Assembly (NCBI GenBank): GCA_034509425.1
Contig: JAVTVJ010000439.1
Span: 248,001-312,000, forward strand
Source: Eopsaltria australis
Taxonomy: Eukaryota; Chordata; Aves; Passeriformes; Petroicidae
DNA length: 64,000 nucleotides
Direction: 5' to 3'
Shown in pieces: positions 1 to 11,312 of the stretch; positions within the stretch are counted from its first letter, which is position 1, and each line of letters begins with the position of its first letter. Position numbers and translations under genes: made by a program. Under the pieces are notes generated by a model that ran no database searches, was not told the DNA's origin, and saw only the letters and a list, made by a program, of their open reading frames with translations.

Positions 1-3000
1 GCTTTTAGCTCTGCCTTACCCTGGCCTTGCAAGGTGTGGAGTTAGGCTTGCTCACAGGATGCTGCTGCCCAGACTGGTGCTGAATGCCAAGGCAGTAAAG
101 AACCCTCGTACAATAACACAACCCTCAAAAATTGGAGCACTGGCTCAAAATAGAGCCCCAAACCTCTGGACGCCCCACTGGGGCTGTTGGAGAAGTGGGA
201 ACATTGAGGGGTGGGGAAAATTGCTTCAAGACTAGCAAAGAAATCAAGAGTGATGCAAAGCAGAAGGAAAAGAGTTGGGCAGCAGCTGATGTGCTTGGGA
301 ATTAGGTGCCCTCTGAGCCTGTGCCTGTGCACTGCTGCCTTGGAACCCAGCCAGTGCACACACAAGGAGTGGTGGGCACCCAGTGTTGCTTTGTACCAGT
401 TCCCTGTTTGCCTAACACAAAATAAATGGGGGTTTATTTTTATTCCAAATGGAGTTGTGCAAGCCAGCTGGAGAAATTCCAGCTCTGATGCTTTGGTTTT
501 TCATGCAATTCTTTCTAATCTCAATATGTGTTTGCAGGAAGAACGTCCAGGCAACATTTCTGTGATCCTTGGAAGTCACCTAACTCCAGCCCTCCCTGGA
601 GGTCACCCTGGTGAGACTGTAAGGGCATTGATGCTGTGGCTCTGTGGGATGGAGAATAACTCAGATATGCCCAGGCAGAAGGGAAGGAATGAAGGGTGTG
701 GGGACCAACTCATCCTGGTTGGGAGTGGGATGTGGGGTGTCAGGTGAGTGCAAGGTTGGGGTGCTTTGTGGTTTGAGGAACAAGTTGCTCCAGGCTAAAA
801 GAAGTGTGGGAATAGTCTTTGAGCTGGAGTCAGGCCTTTTGCTTTTACTGGCACATTTCTAGCTTTTTAAAAAGACAGAAAAACAGGAACTGGAGAACAG
901 AAAATACTTGGTGTTTTATAAAATCATAACCCTCTTTTTCCACTAATTTTTGACCTAATTTGATTATCCACATTTTCCAGAACAGAATCAGCTGTCCCTT
1001 TAATCAACATCATCCTAATCATGCTAGCAAGGTGTGTTTGATGAAACCCACCTGAATTTTCAAATGGTTTTGTGACCAAAACAATTTTCCATCCTGAATG
1101 AAAAATGCATTGAAGGGGACCCCCTCTTCCCCCAAAATTTCACCTCTGGGAGGGAAGGTAAAAGTTCCTGAGTGTGAGCCCCAAACTGCCAGGCCTGCAG
1201 CTGGTAGGGAAGGACAGACTGGATGGGTTTGGGATGCTCCTGGGGATGGGACTTGCAGGACAGGACAGAAATCTGTGAGGCTGGAGATGAAACTCCGCTG
1301 AGTCACATCAGCTCTGCAATGCAGGTGCTCTCCTGTCACTCTGCTCCTCACTGTTCTGACCACTCTTCTGGGGATGACCAATGTCTGAGTCACCCCTCAT
1401 AAAGCTGCTCCTGGATTCACATTTTCCACGCTTACTGCACATCCTGCAATAGATGTTTTCCTATTCCAACACTATTTCTTAGGGTGTTTTTCCCCTCAGA
1501 GAAGGCAGCAACCCACTCCTTCATCCCTTGATCACTCAAAACCTTGACCAATATGAATAATCAATAGCCTTGTCTGGGGGGTAGCACTGAAATCTGTTTT
1601 TTGGGGGGCTGTTTTGTTGTGTGTTGGTTTTTTCTGTTTTTAAAAAATTATTTTTATTATTTTTATTTCATTGTTTCCACATTTTTAACCAGACCATGGA
1701 GAATGGGTTTGAAAGGAATCCTGAAGGCACTTCTATGATGGTAAATGAGAAGGCCAGGGAAATCAGCTGAAGCACTGGAACAGGGTGGTCCATGTAACTG
1801 AATTCATGCTTAGCCCATGACTCACCAAGACAAAGCTGCTGGAGAGGATTAGTGACAATTGGTGTGGATGAAAGCCAGATCTGGCTGCCCAGCCTTGTGG
1901 CCAGGGTTTGGGTTTTAGCAGTTTTTATTTTTGTGTGGATGTACCTCTGTGTGTGTGTGTGTGTACATGTGTGTGGCTCAGCCTGATTTTGGGCACAACT
2001 CTGTGTTTGCAGGAAAAACAGCCTGTGCACCCCACATTCCAGAAATGCAGCATCCCAAGTGTCCAAGTGACAGCTCCTCCTAATCAATTCCCTGTGCATC
2101 ATGCCAGACCTCCTGCACCCTGTCACCATCTGCTGTTCTTCTATCACAAATCATTCATTAATACAAATCTTTTATCCACTTGCTTAGCACCCAAGCAAGC
2201 TCCTGGAAGAACTCTTGCTTTGGGAATTCAAGTTTTAATAGTTGGAGCCTTCTGGCTGCACACCTTGCTCTGAACAGTACCTCTTATTGCCAGCCAACTT
2301 CTTCTCTCCAGACATTTATTCAGAGATATTTAACAATAATAAACATTCATCTCTTCCAGCCTGCGTCAGGTGCCGTCATTGTGGAGTTTTTCTGGCAGCA
2401 GAGAGCTGAAAAAGGATGATGACATGCATGACACAGCATGGGATGGAGCAGATTTAACTGCTGGATTCCCAGATGGGGAGTGGTGAGATCCATTAATGCC
2501 AGCAGCATCCCAGCGGTGCCTGCGTGCCCTTCACCCCCAGGTCAGCAATAATTGCTTTGCCAGCCCTGGCCACTCAGCACAGCAAGCTGTGACAATGAGC
2601 AGCACTCTCCTTGTGAGGAAAGCTCAGAGATTTAACCAGCTGAACAAAAATCTCCACTGGCAACTGGTGAAATCTGCATTTCCCTCCCGTTCTGTGTCCA
2701 GGGATGCAGCCCCCGGATGCTGCAGAGCCTCTTATGGGTCACTGGGCACCCTGCAGTTAAAAACACTTTCTTCAGTCAGTCCATTTATTGTGCCAAGGGC
2801 AAGATGAAGCCTCAGCTTTTCATATTGCAAATGAAATATTGAACTCAACGGGTGTGGGGGTGTTTTGTGAGGCTGCCATATGCTGGTGGTTTCATCTAAC
2901 GCTGAGATGGGAACTTCAGTGCAGCTCAGGCAGCTTTATTCTCAGGTTTTTTCTGACCCTCAGGCCAACTTCTTACTGCAGAAGCACTTGCTCCCAGGTG

Positions 3001-3329
3001 TGGACACTGATGGCCACCAAGACAGGTGTGTTTCAGTGCTGGAAGGGTTTTGCCTTCTCAGGATTGTGTTGTACAATCGATAGAATTTGGCACAGCAGCA
3101 GCAGGAGGAGTCATACCTAGAGCACACACAGAGTCATGGCAGGCAGCTGGAAAACCAGTGTGGCCAGAAATTTCACTGGGGACCTTGGCTCCTGTCAGGA
3201 GTTTCAAGAACACCTTCAGGACAGGTGAGATGTTGAGTTACACTATGTGTGTTACAGAAAAGCAGGCCTGGAAGGCCCAGAGTGAGCCTCTTCCCTAAGC
3301 CCAGAGGTGACCAGGAAGCACATCCAAAT
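1..3329. other. Noncoding stretch, no supported gene
   Basis: No gene is recognisable here. Open frames of up to 178 codons occur on both strands, but they lack any family signature, conserved motif or exon-like splice borders. Moderate GC with scattered homopolymers and one dinucleotide repeat (listed separately). Confidence 0.6.
1948..1975. repeat. (TG)n microsatellite
   Basis: A run of TG dinucleotides interrupted once by an ACA step. Seen directly; no functional claim. Confidence 0.85.
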
Positions 3330-3640
3330 CACCAGAGATGGGCATGGGAAAGAGGATCATGAGTTTGTGGTCTTCTGCACCTATTGTGTGAGAGTATTGT
3401 AAGCTGTGACCTTATAAAGAATTGTTTATCTTTTCTGTTTATATGATGGCACATCCTGTGTGTAGAATAGTATAAAGAGAATTTTCACTGCATAGTAGCA
3501 GACAGTAGCCAGAAGGCAGTAGCCATAGTAGGAGTCATAAGAGTAGTCTTAACAAGTAATCATAAAGTGATCTGTAGTAGTCTTAGTCTCTATCTGTACA
3601 ATAAAAAACTCAGTACAACAACATCACAGTCTTGTCAAAA
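3330..3640 (+). mobile_element. Possible old solo LTR
   Basis: The block differs in composition from its flanks and has LTR-like layout: TATA-like motifs (TATAAAG near 3,413 and 3,470), a run of short CAGTAGC-type repeats around 3,497-3,530, then AATAAA near 3,600 followed by a CA-rich segment. I could not define TG...CA ends or a target-site duplication, and there are no retroviral coding remnants beside it. It could be ordinary intergenic DNA. Confidence 0.3.
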
Positions 3641-3810
3641 AAATCCTTAACCCTGTGTTAAATACTGCAGTGAGAGCAGTGCAGGAAGGTTTAAATCCTT
3701 GATGCATCCCTACTCAGACTCATGGCTTGCTTCCTCTGGGTATTTCCAAACTGCAGTGAGTGCTTCAGGCATTGCTTCCATGGCTGGGGGGGAAAAATAT
3801 TTTAAAAACC

Positions 3811-3855
3811 TATATATATATATATATAAAATATATATTAAGTAAATATATATAG
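3811..3855. repeat. (TA)n low-complexity tract
   Basis: Alternating TATATA runs separated by short A-rich breaks. Seen directly. Confidence 0.85.
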
Positions 3856-6800
3856 AAGGATGTGCCAATCACACAGGCAGGCCCTAAATGCCACAGAGGA
3901 GTGGGGTCAGAGAGCTGCAGGTCAGTCCTGCTGTGCAGTTACCTGTTGCTTTTATGAGCAGCTCTTTGAGTGCCTACAGGAGCCCTGCAGGCTCCAGCAC
4001 TTTCCTCCCCTGTATTTGTTCATCCCTGGCTGACCATGTTTGGCAGGCACTGTCAGGTGCATTTGCTAAAGGATTCCTGCAGGCAAAAAAATGGTCAAAC
4101 AAACCAAAACTTTAAATTTTTTATTTTTTTTAAATCATTGAAAAGGTGTTTTTTTGAATGTGGGTCTTTTCCTAAAGTGTCCCTGTGATTTACAGGCCAC
4201 TGGCTATGCCCTAAAGGGATTTAAGTGCACAGGTCCAAATTCTGGTTGGAAGTCCATGTGTTCCCTGTGGTTTCGGTAGGAGGGGTTTTTAGGGAGCTGA
4301 TCATCTAACAAAGAGAAAGGATTCCGACTGTTCTTCAAGGATGATCTAATTCCATCTATAATTCACATTTGGGACTGATGACCTTTCCAAACAGGCCCTG
4401 GCCTTGAGCAGAGGCTGGGAACCAGCCTGGGATGGGGGATGCTCTCCAAACCCTTCTGCTCCTCTTCATGCTGAGTTCCCACCAAAATCCAGGGCTGGCA
4501 GGGACTGATGGGGCCAGGAGCTTGCAAAGCACTGGAAAATTGCTGAGTGTGGCAGCAAGGAGCTCTTTGGGAAAGGTGGCCAGAAATGCTCAGAGCACCC
4601 ATTTTCCAGCACCATTATTGTCTTTCAGGCACTCGTCTGCAGGGGTTTGGTGCCTTCAACCCCACCACAAGGCAAAGGGAGAATTGGGCATGTTGGAAAG
4701 GTGATCCAGACACAGTGGGAACAGGAAACAGCTGAACATCTCCATGGGGTGATGCTGAGCCCAGCTCTTCCCTGGGAAATCAGGCAGCTCACCCCATTTT
4801 CACAGGCATGAGGAAATTTCTGCTTCTGTTCATGACCTTTTCCATGTAGCTCAGCCAGGCTCCTGACACTGAGATCTGGGAGGAGATGACACTTATTGAG
4901 TCGTGGAAGAGCATCTGAAAAGTTAACTCTGTTCATTTGTTCACCAAAACCAAGTTTCTACCTGCTATCAGATAAAAAATATTAAAACATTTGTTTCTCA
5001 ATTTAGAAACAAAAAAATTTCTTTGGGTTTTCTATTTCCCAGTGTTCTTTTCAACTTGAAAAAAGTGCCAATGGGCCCCCATTTAAAGGGATGGTGAACA
5101 ACAGGAAATGAAATATTTAAAACCAAACAGGCTTTTTTTTACTTAAACACAGAACTGGAAGGGTAAATTCAAAACCCAAGCACTGAGTTGAAACAGGCTG
5201 TGTTTCATGTGTCAGAGTGTGAAACGAAAAATATAGATTGAGTCTCGCCACAGTTTTTTTTATTCCTCATTTATCCCTTATAGGGATGAGGGTGAATCTC
5301 AGGAGGAGGAAGGCACTTCAGGAGGAACAGCCAAGTGTGGCACTGTCCCTGTAACCCACAAATTATACAGAGGGAATTGCTGCCTGTTTAATCCTAGGCT
5401 CAAAGCCAACCAATGCATTTTCCAGTTTGATGGAGGTTCACAGGCTCTCCTGGTCCCCTTGGGGTTGTGTTTTGGGTGGGCATTGGCTCTGCTGCTTATT
5501 CCCCACCTCTGAGCACACACTTCTGCCTCTGCAGTGACAAATTTTCATTATTTTATGTTACACCATGAGCCAGTGAAGAGATGCTGCCAGGTGCCTCCAT
5601 CTGAGGAGTCTAAAAAATGTTCATCTACAGACATTTTTCTCCTTTGAGGAGATACCAGCCCTGAACTTTCCCTTTATTGTTGTCCTTATAGTTTTGACCT
5701 TACAGAAAAGCAATTTCACCTGAGACTCACCTGAGATTAATGCATCTTTGTAAAATATTCCCATCTTTACTTTGGAGATGGCTGTTTTTCACTGTACACA
5801 ACTTGTTTTCCAACCAGACTAAAAGGATTTTTGTGTTTTAGTGGGATTTTTCATTTTCTATCAAAATGCATCAGCAGCCATGCATACATGCAATCAAGTT
5901 TATGAGGACTGCAAGTAAATTTTCCTATCCCTGACAACAAGCAGGAAAAACTGGATTTCAGACTCATCCTAATGGCAATATTTTCTGTATCCTGCTCTCC
6001 CAGTGGTAGGGATTTTGTGTGTTTTGGGTAAGCACAAAACAACAAGAACACTGAAGATTCATTTTTTAAAAAATCAACATCATCACTCACCTCTTCCTGA
6101 CACCCCACACCTAAATCCCCTCCCAGGACATTGCACAGGGGAGCCTCTGTAACAGTTTATTTTATCATATCTTTCTTTATTGACTCTCTCCAGGCTTTTT
6201 TTTTGCCAAGCTCACTGTAGTTTTTTAAGACCAGTTTGTTTAAAGCATGGATTTATCATTCAAGTGGCAGCACAGATCAATTACTGCAGCCTCTCCTACA
6301 TTAACAGAATTGCAGATATTGGCCTTGCAACCACAGGAGCACGATGCTTGCAGATGAAATGCTGCTGATTTTTAAAATGACAGCATTTCTGTCAGGGGAA
6401 ACTGGGGAATATGGTCAATACATAAATCAGCACGTTGGGAAAAGGAAATGGAGTTGCAAAGTTCTGCTCCATGAGCTTCAATTTTGTGAGTCATGCAATT
6501 CACCAGTGAAGGTTAAAAACATTCTTGGGCTTCAACTTGTTGTAGTGCTGGGGCTGCCAAGCTCTACTGATGGCTGTGTCTCTTCAAAGAAAAAAAAAGG
6601 AGAAATTTAATATGCAATATTCTCCTTCTAATGCATTTTAATTAAAAACTTAATTGGTTTGAGCTAAGTATTTCTGAACTCTGGTAAAGTAAATGAATAT
6701 TTAAAGCTCCCTTGGGGCCATCACAACAAGCACCAGCCAGAAAAATAGGATTTCCTTTTACCAAAAAATAAAGGCTTTTAACAGAACACCATGTAGCACC

Positions 6801-7254
6801 AACAGGCAAAATTCTGAACTGGGCAGGGGTGAAGAACCTGATATTGCATGGGGTTTTTTTTCTCTTGCCAGAAATTCCGTTGTTTTCAGCTCTCCAATAA
6901 TTGTTTTTATATTTTGTTTGGGGTTTTTGAGGGGTGGGTGGGGTTCTATTTAATGGAGTAGCATTTCCCAAGCAGTCACCTCACAGGAAAACACTAAAAT
7001 TGCTCTAATCAGAGCAGCCTTTTGGCACAATCCAGGTGTTCATTAAAAAAGGACAGGATACAGTACTCTCCATAATTCTCTGTGCAACATGAACTATACA
7101 TTAAAAAAAAAGGTTAAAAAAAATTATCAGAAAAAAAGTCTTTATGTACATCTTAATCTGCAATAATCTACATAAAATCTGATGAATTTACATAGGATTT
7201 GATGACCCATCAGAGAGGCCTGTTGTTAGGATGAAGCTTTGTTTCAGAATTTTG

Positions 7255-7340
7255 GCTGCCCCATCTCTGGAAGTGTCCAAGGCCAGCTTGGATGGGGCTT
7301 GGAGCACCCTGGGATAGTGGAAGGTGTTCCTGCCTTCACA
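7255..7340 (+). mobile_element. CR1 LINE fragment (3' region, sense)
   Basis: Matches the familiar CR1 3' region in sense orientation: 'CTGGAAGTGTCCAAGGCCAG', then GGATGGGGCTTGGAGCA, then TAGTGGAAGGTGTTCCTGCC. The extreme 3' octamer tail is missing, so this is an internal remnant. Confidence 0.85.
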
Positions 7341-9467
7341 CATCACCCATCACCTTGTCTGCCCCTGCAGACTCATCCCCGAGCTGCAGGAAGGTGCTTA
7401 TCCCTCAGGGTTAATGGAGCAGAGAATGTAAAGTGCTGTAAATTCAGTCTCACACCAGCAGTGCTCAGATCCTCCCTGGGACGTGCCCACCACTGAGAGC
7501 ACCAGACCTGAAAGTGGCAGCACCCTGCTTGTGCTGCTTGGGAAGTCTTGGCTGTCTGTGCTGATGGCTTCAGGTCAGGTTGTTTTCCTCATTTTAGTCC
7601 TGGAATAAAGTGGGATTCAGCCTTCAGAGCCAAAGGACTCTGCTTCAGCCACAGTTTTAATTTTTGACTATGGATTTCTGTAAAATGCAGCCACTTCCAG
7701 CTGGTTGCCCAAAGACTCCTGGAGATCCTCTCTCTGCCAGCTGTGATTTCTCTGGGCTGCCTCTCCTGATTTTGGAAGGGGAGAGTTGCACAGCCTGAGT
7801 GATCAAAAGCAGAGAGCAAAGCTTTGCTCCAGGTACTGCTCCCAGTCAGACCCAAACACGACAGTGCCTCCCCCAGGGTGAGCCTGAAGGTCACTCTGAC
7901 CTTCACCTGCTTGTGTGGATGTCCCTGATTTGGGAAATGTCAGCTCTGTGGCTATGGATGGTGTCAGTTCTAAAGGGGGTGAGTGGCAACTTCATCATAA
8001 AGGTCAGAAAAATAAAGTTTTGTAAACAGAAGAAAATACGTGAAAGCAACCTATAACTTGTGCTCTTGTTTATACCTGGTTCCTTTTCTATATTCAGATT
8101 TTACTTCTTTACCTTGATTAAAACTGATTCAGTCAAGCTGCTAACATGAATAGCCTGGACAGCAATTCTTTGAATCCAACCTATATTTATCTGGCATAGG
8201 TCATATTTATCTAGCACAAGTCAGTGTCAAATAAACAAACACAGCCTGGCTTGGATGCAGCCAGACATGAAAAACAGAACAACCAAAAATGAGTTTTAGT
8301 ATTACAGAGTAGGCAGTGGAAAGCAGACAGATTGTTATTGGGAGAGGAGGATTTTGGGGGTCCTTGGGAATCAGTCTGAGACAGTTGTCAACAGAAATAC
8401 ATTTTTGGATTTTGTTCCTAAGCTATTGGCTAGGGACAGCCCCTGGTGCATCATTCCATATGAATTCCTGGGAAAGAATTACTGAGCTGGGAGAACAGGG
8501 GAAAAGGGGCAAAAAAGCAAATATGAGGAAACAGTGAGATGATACAGAGGTCTGCTGGGTGGGCATGGCTGTCTGGCAGGGCAATGTGCACACACTCTCA
8601 ACCCCCACCCCAATTTCTGTTGTCCTCCTCAATGATGAGGATTTTCATTGCCTTCCCCACTTTCTTTATATCTGTTCCTGGAAAAGATCAGGTTTTGATG
8701 AGATGGATTTTTGTCCTGCCCCTGAAGAGCTGTGCAATCCAGCTCAAAGTAGTTCATCATTTTAGCAGACAAGATGGATTTTCCTCTGTTCAGCCTCTTC
8801 TATATCATAAGCCACCAAATGAGTTTCTCTCTCTCCTGCTCCTTCTGAGACCCAACAGATGCAATTGTGGGGTGGCCGAGGGCACAGCTGGGCACACCTG
8901 GGCATCCCCAGCAGAGCTGCCAGCATGAACACGTGCCCTTGGCAACCCACCAACCTGTGCAGGGATTCCTGATGCCCCCCCAAAATAATTCCATTTTTTT
9001 CCTCTGCGCTCCCCAGCCTTGCATTTATATTCTACCCCTTCTCTTGCCATCCAGATTTAACGACCAAGTAATATTCACACATCATGCCGAAAGAAAAACC
9101 CCTTGGAGAGGAACACCTAATTTCCAACACATGCTTCTTTAATCTCCCCGGGGCTTACTTATCTCAGGAGCAAAGCATCATTTCCAGAGAGCGATTTCCC
9201 ATGGCAGAGGAGCAGCATTCCCTCCTCCTGCTGCTTCAAACACATCCCTGTCTCCACAAACACATCCATAGACATTCAGATCAGGTGTGTGCTCTCAGCA
9301 CAACCGAGGGCAATTATCCCACCATTCCCGATGGAGCAGAGAGGCTTTGGCTGCTCTGATCAACTTTCCACCCGTGGAGCTCTGAGGCATTTTGCAGCTT
9401 TAGTTAAGCTTAAAACGACAAGCAATGAGATGTTTTTTACATGCAAATGCACGTTGTTCAACTTGGT

Positions 9468-9492
9468 AAAAAAAAAAAAAAAAAAAAAAAAA
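9468..9492. repeat. Poly(A) run
   Basis: About 25 consecutive A. No retroposed gene could be recognised immediately upstream, so it is reported only as a homopolymer. Confidence 0.8.
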
Positions 9493-9629
9493 GTGGCAAG
9501 GGATGTTTTGTTATCCAGCTCTACAGTATTTTGCAACTGTAATTATAATTTTATATGTAAAAGTTTTGATAGAAACTAATGGGGGGATGGAGGGGGAAAA
9601 TCATGTTCTTAAAAAAAAAAAACAAAAAA

Positions 9630-9712
9630 GAACACCTTCCACTACACCAGGTTGCACTAAACCCCACCCAGCCTGGCCTTGAGCACTGCCAGGGATGGGG
9701 CGGCCACAATTT
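9630..9712 (-). mobile_element. CR1 LINE fragment (antisense)
   Basis: Reads as the complement of the CR1 3' region: AACACCTTCCACTACACCAG, then CCAGCCTGGCCTTGAGCACT and AGGGATGGGGCGGCCACA. Short and truncated at both sides. Confidence 0.8.
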
Positions 9713-10312
9713 GCTGGAAAAAAATTGTGTTTGGTTCAGGCTTTAAGGCTTGTAAATAATTTTTAGATCCTCAAGTGAAAATCCATATTAAAATGTGAAA
9801 TATTAACCTTGCCAGACAACATTTTACTCTTCAACTGATGAATCACATCAGTAAACAAGTCTCTCCTGGATTCAAGATGAAACGCCTGGGAAAAAGAAAA
9901 ATATTATTAATTTGCTGTTGCTGTGCTCTTCAGCACAAGGTAGTCTGCATCGTGTCTGTATTTATGCCACTCTTCTTGCTCGGGGTGGGCAGTGGTAAGA
10001 TTTGAAAGGAGACACCTAATTAAAGCTAAAAATAAACCACAGATATACTTGTCAAATGAAAAAAGCACAACACAGCTTTTTGTAGAGAAGAGCACGATTT
10101 CCCAGGGCAGCATAGGATGGTCTCAGATTTAAACAGTCAGAGCAAAGTTCTTCTCCTGTCCAAAATCTCCCTGTCCACACGAGCATTTCTTCCTGATTTG
10201 TCATTTTTTACTGTGAAACTTCTCAAAAAGTCAGGCACCACTGCCCTGATGTCACCCAGCGAGATAAAATCTGTGCTCCAGGCACGTCCAAGGAGCCGGG
10301 GAATGCACACAG

Positions 10313-10360
10313 TTCATTTCACACATTTCACACATTTCACATATTCCAAACATTTCACAG
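10313..10360. repeat. 9-bp tandem repeat (CACATTTCA)
   Basis: About four to five degenerate copies of CACATTTCA lie in a row. Seen directly. Confidence 0.75.
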
Positions 10361-10770
10361 CTCAGGAGACAGTGCCTGCCAGGAAATGCCCTGCATGTGA
10401 ATGGGACTGAGTGCTGTGCTTCAGGATTAAACAGCAAGAGGATGAATTTTCAAACTGGATGGTAAAACTGAAATGAGACTGGCTCTCTTTGGGACAGGCC
10501 CTGGCATCAGTGCCATGGAAGTTGAGGAAGAGAATTTAAGAACCCTGATTTTCAGAAATACCCTGCCCATCTCACTGTGAAAGGATGAGTTCCTTCAGAG
10601 TTCTCCAGGGCTGCAGAAGTAACTTTGATTTTTAAAAAAGTTATCTGCTTATGAAAGCCTATCTATAGCAGATCCATCATGTCTGATGTTCTGAGACTGA
10701 GATTTACGATCCCATCTTCTGCTCAGCCCAGGGCACTCCTCTGTGGCTCTGCTCTGCCCTGACATGCATG

Positions 10771-11312
10771 GAGTCATAGAACCATGAATGGTTTGGGTTG
10801 GAAGGGACCTCAAATATCAGCCAGTTTCAATCCCCTGCCATGGGCAGGAACACCTCCCACTAAACCAGGCTGCTCAGAGCATCATCCAATCTGGTCTTGG
10901 ACACTTCCAGGGTTGGGGCACACTGAGCTTCTCCAGTAAACCTGTGTCAGGGCCTCACCACCCTCACAGTAAAGAATTTCTTCCTAATATCCAATCTAAC
11001 CCTGCCCTGTCAGTGTGAAGCCATTTCCCCTTGTCCTGTCACTCCATGCCCTTGTCAAAACTCCCTCTCCAGCTCTCTTTAGCCCTTCAGGCACTAGAAG
11101 AGTTTCTGAGCTCTCCCTGGAGCCTTCTCTTCCCCAGGCTGAACACCCCCAGCTCTCCCAGCCTGTCTCCAGAGCAGAGGGACTTCAGCCCTTGGAACAT
11201 CTCCCTGGACTCCTCTGGACACGCTCCAACAGCTCCCTGTGCTGCTGGAGCTCCCAGAGCTGGACACAGCACTGCAGGTGGGGTCTCAAGACCCCAGGGC
11301 AGAGAGGAAGAG
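10771..11312 (-). mobile_element. CR1 LINE, 3' half-kilobase
   Basis: The longest CR1 copy of the left half. On the + strand it starts with the complement of the 3' tail (GAGTCATAGAACCATGAATG), followed by GGTTTGGGTTGGAAGGGACC. It then runs through the complement of the 3' UTR and the end of ORF2 to the segment around GAGCTGGACACAGCACTGCA. Apparent ORFs here are broken LINE sequence, not genes. Confidence 0.92.

Larger units (their letters stand above)
3860..10770. other. Intergenic DNA with CR1 fragments, no supported gene
   Basis: No coding exon of a known family was found on either strand. The stretch holds two CR1 fragments, a poly(A) run and a short 9-bp tandem repeat, each listed separately. 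The part from about 9,050 to 9,470 is unusually free of repeats and carries an ATGCAAAT octamer; see findings. Confidence 0.55.

Noticed and set aside
211..747. 178-codon + strand ORF at the left edge
   Set aside because: No recognisable family, signal peptide or repeat structure. A chance frame is the simplest reading.
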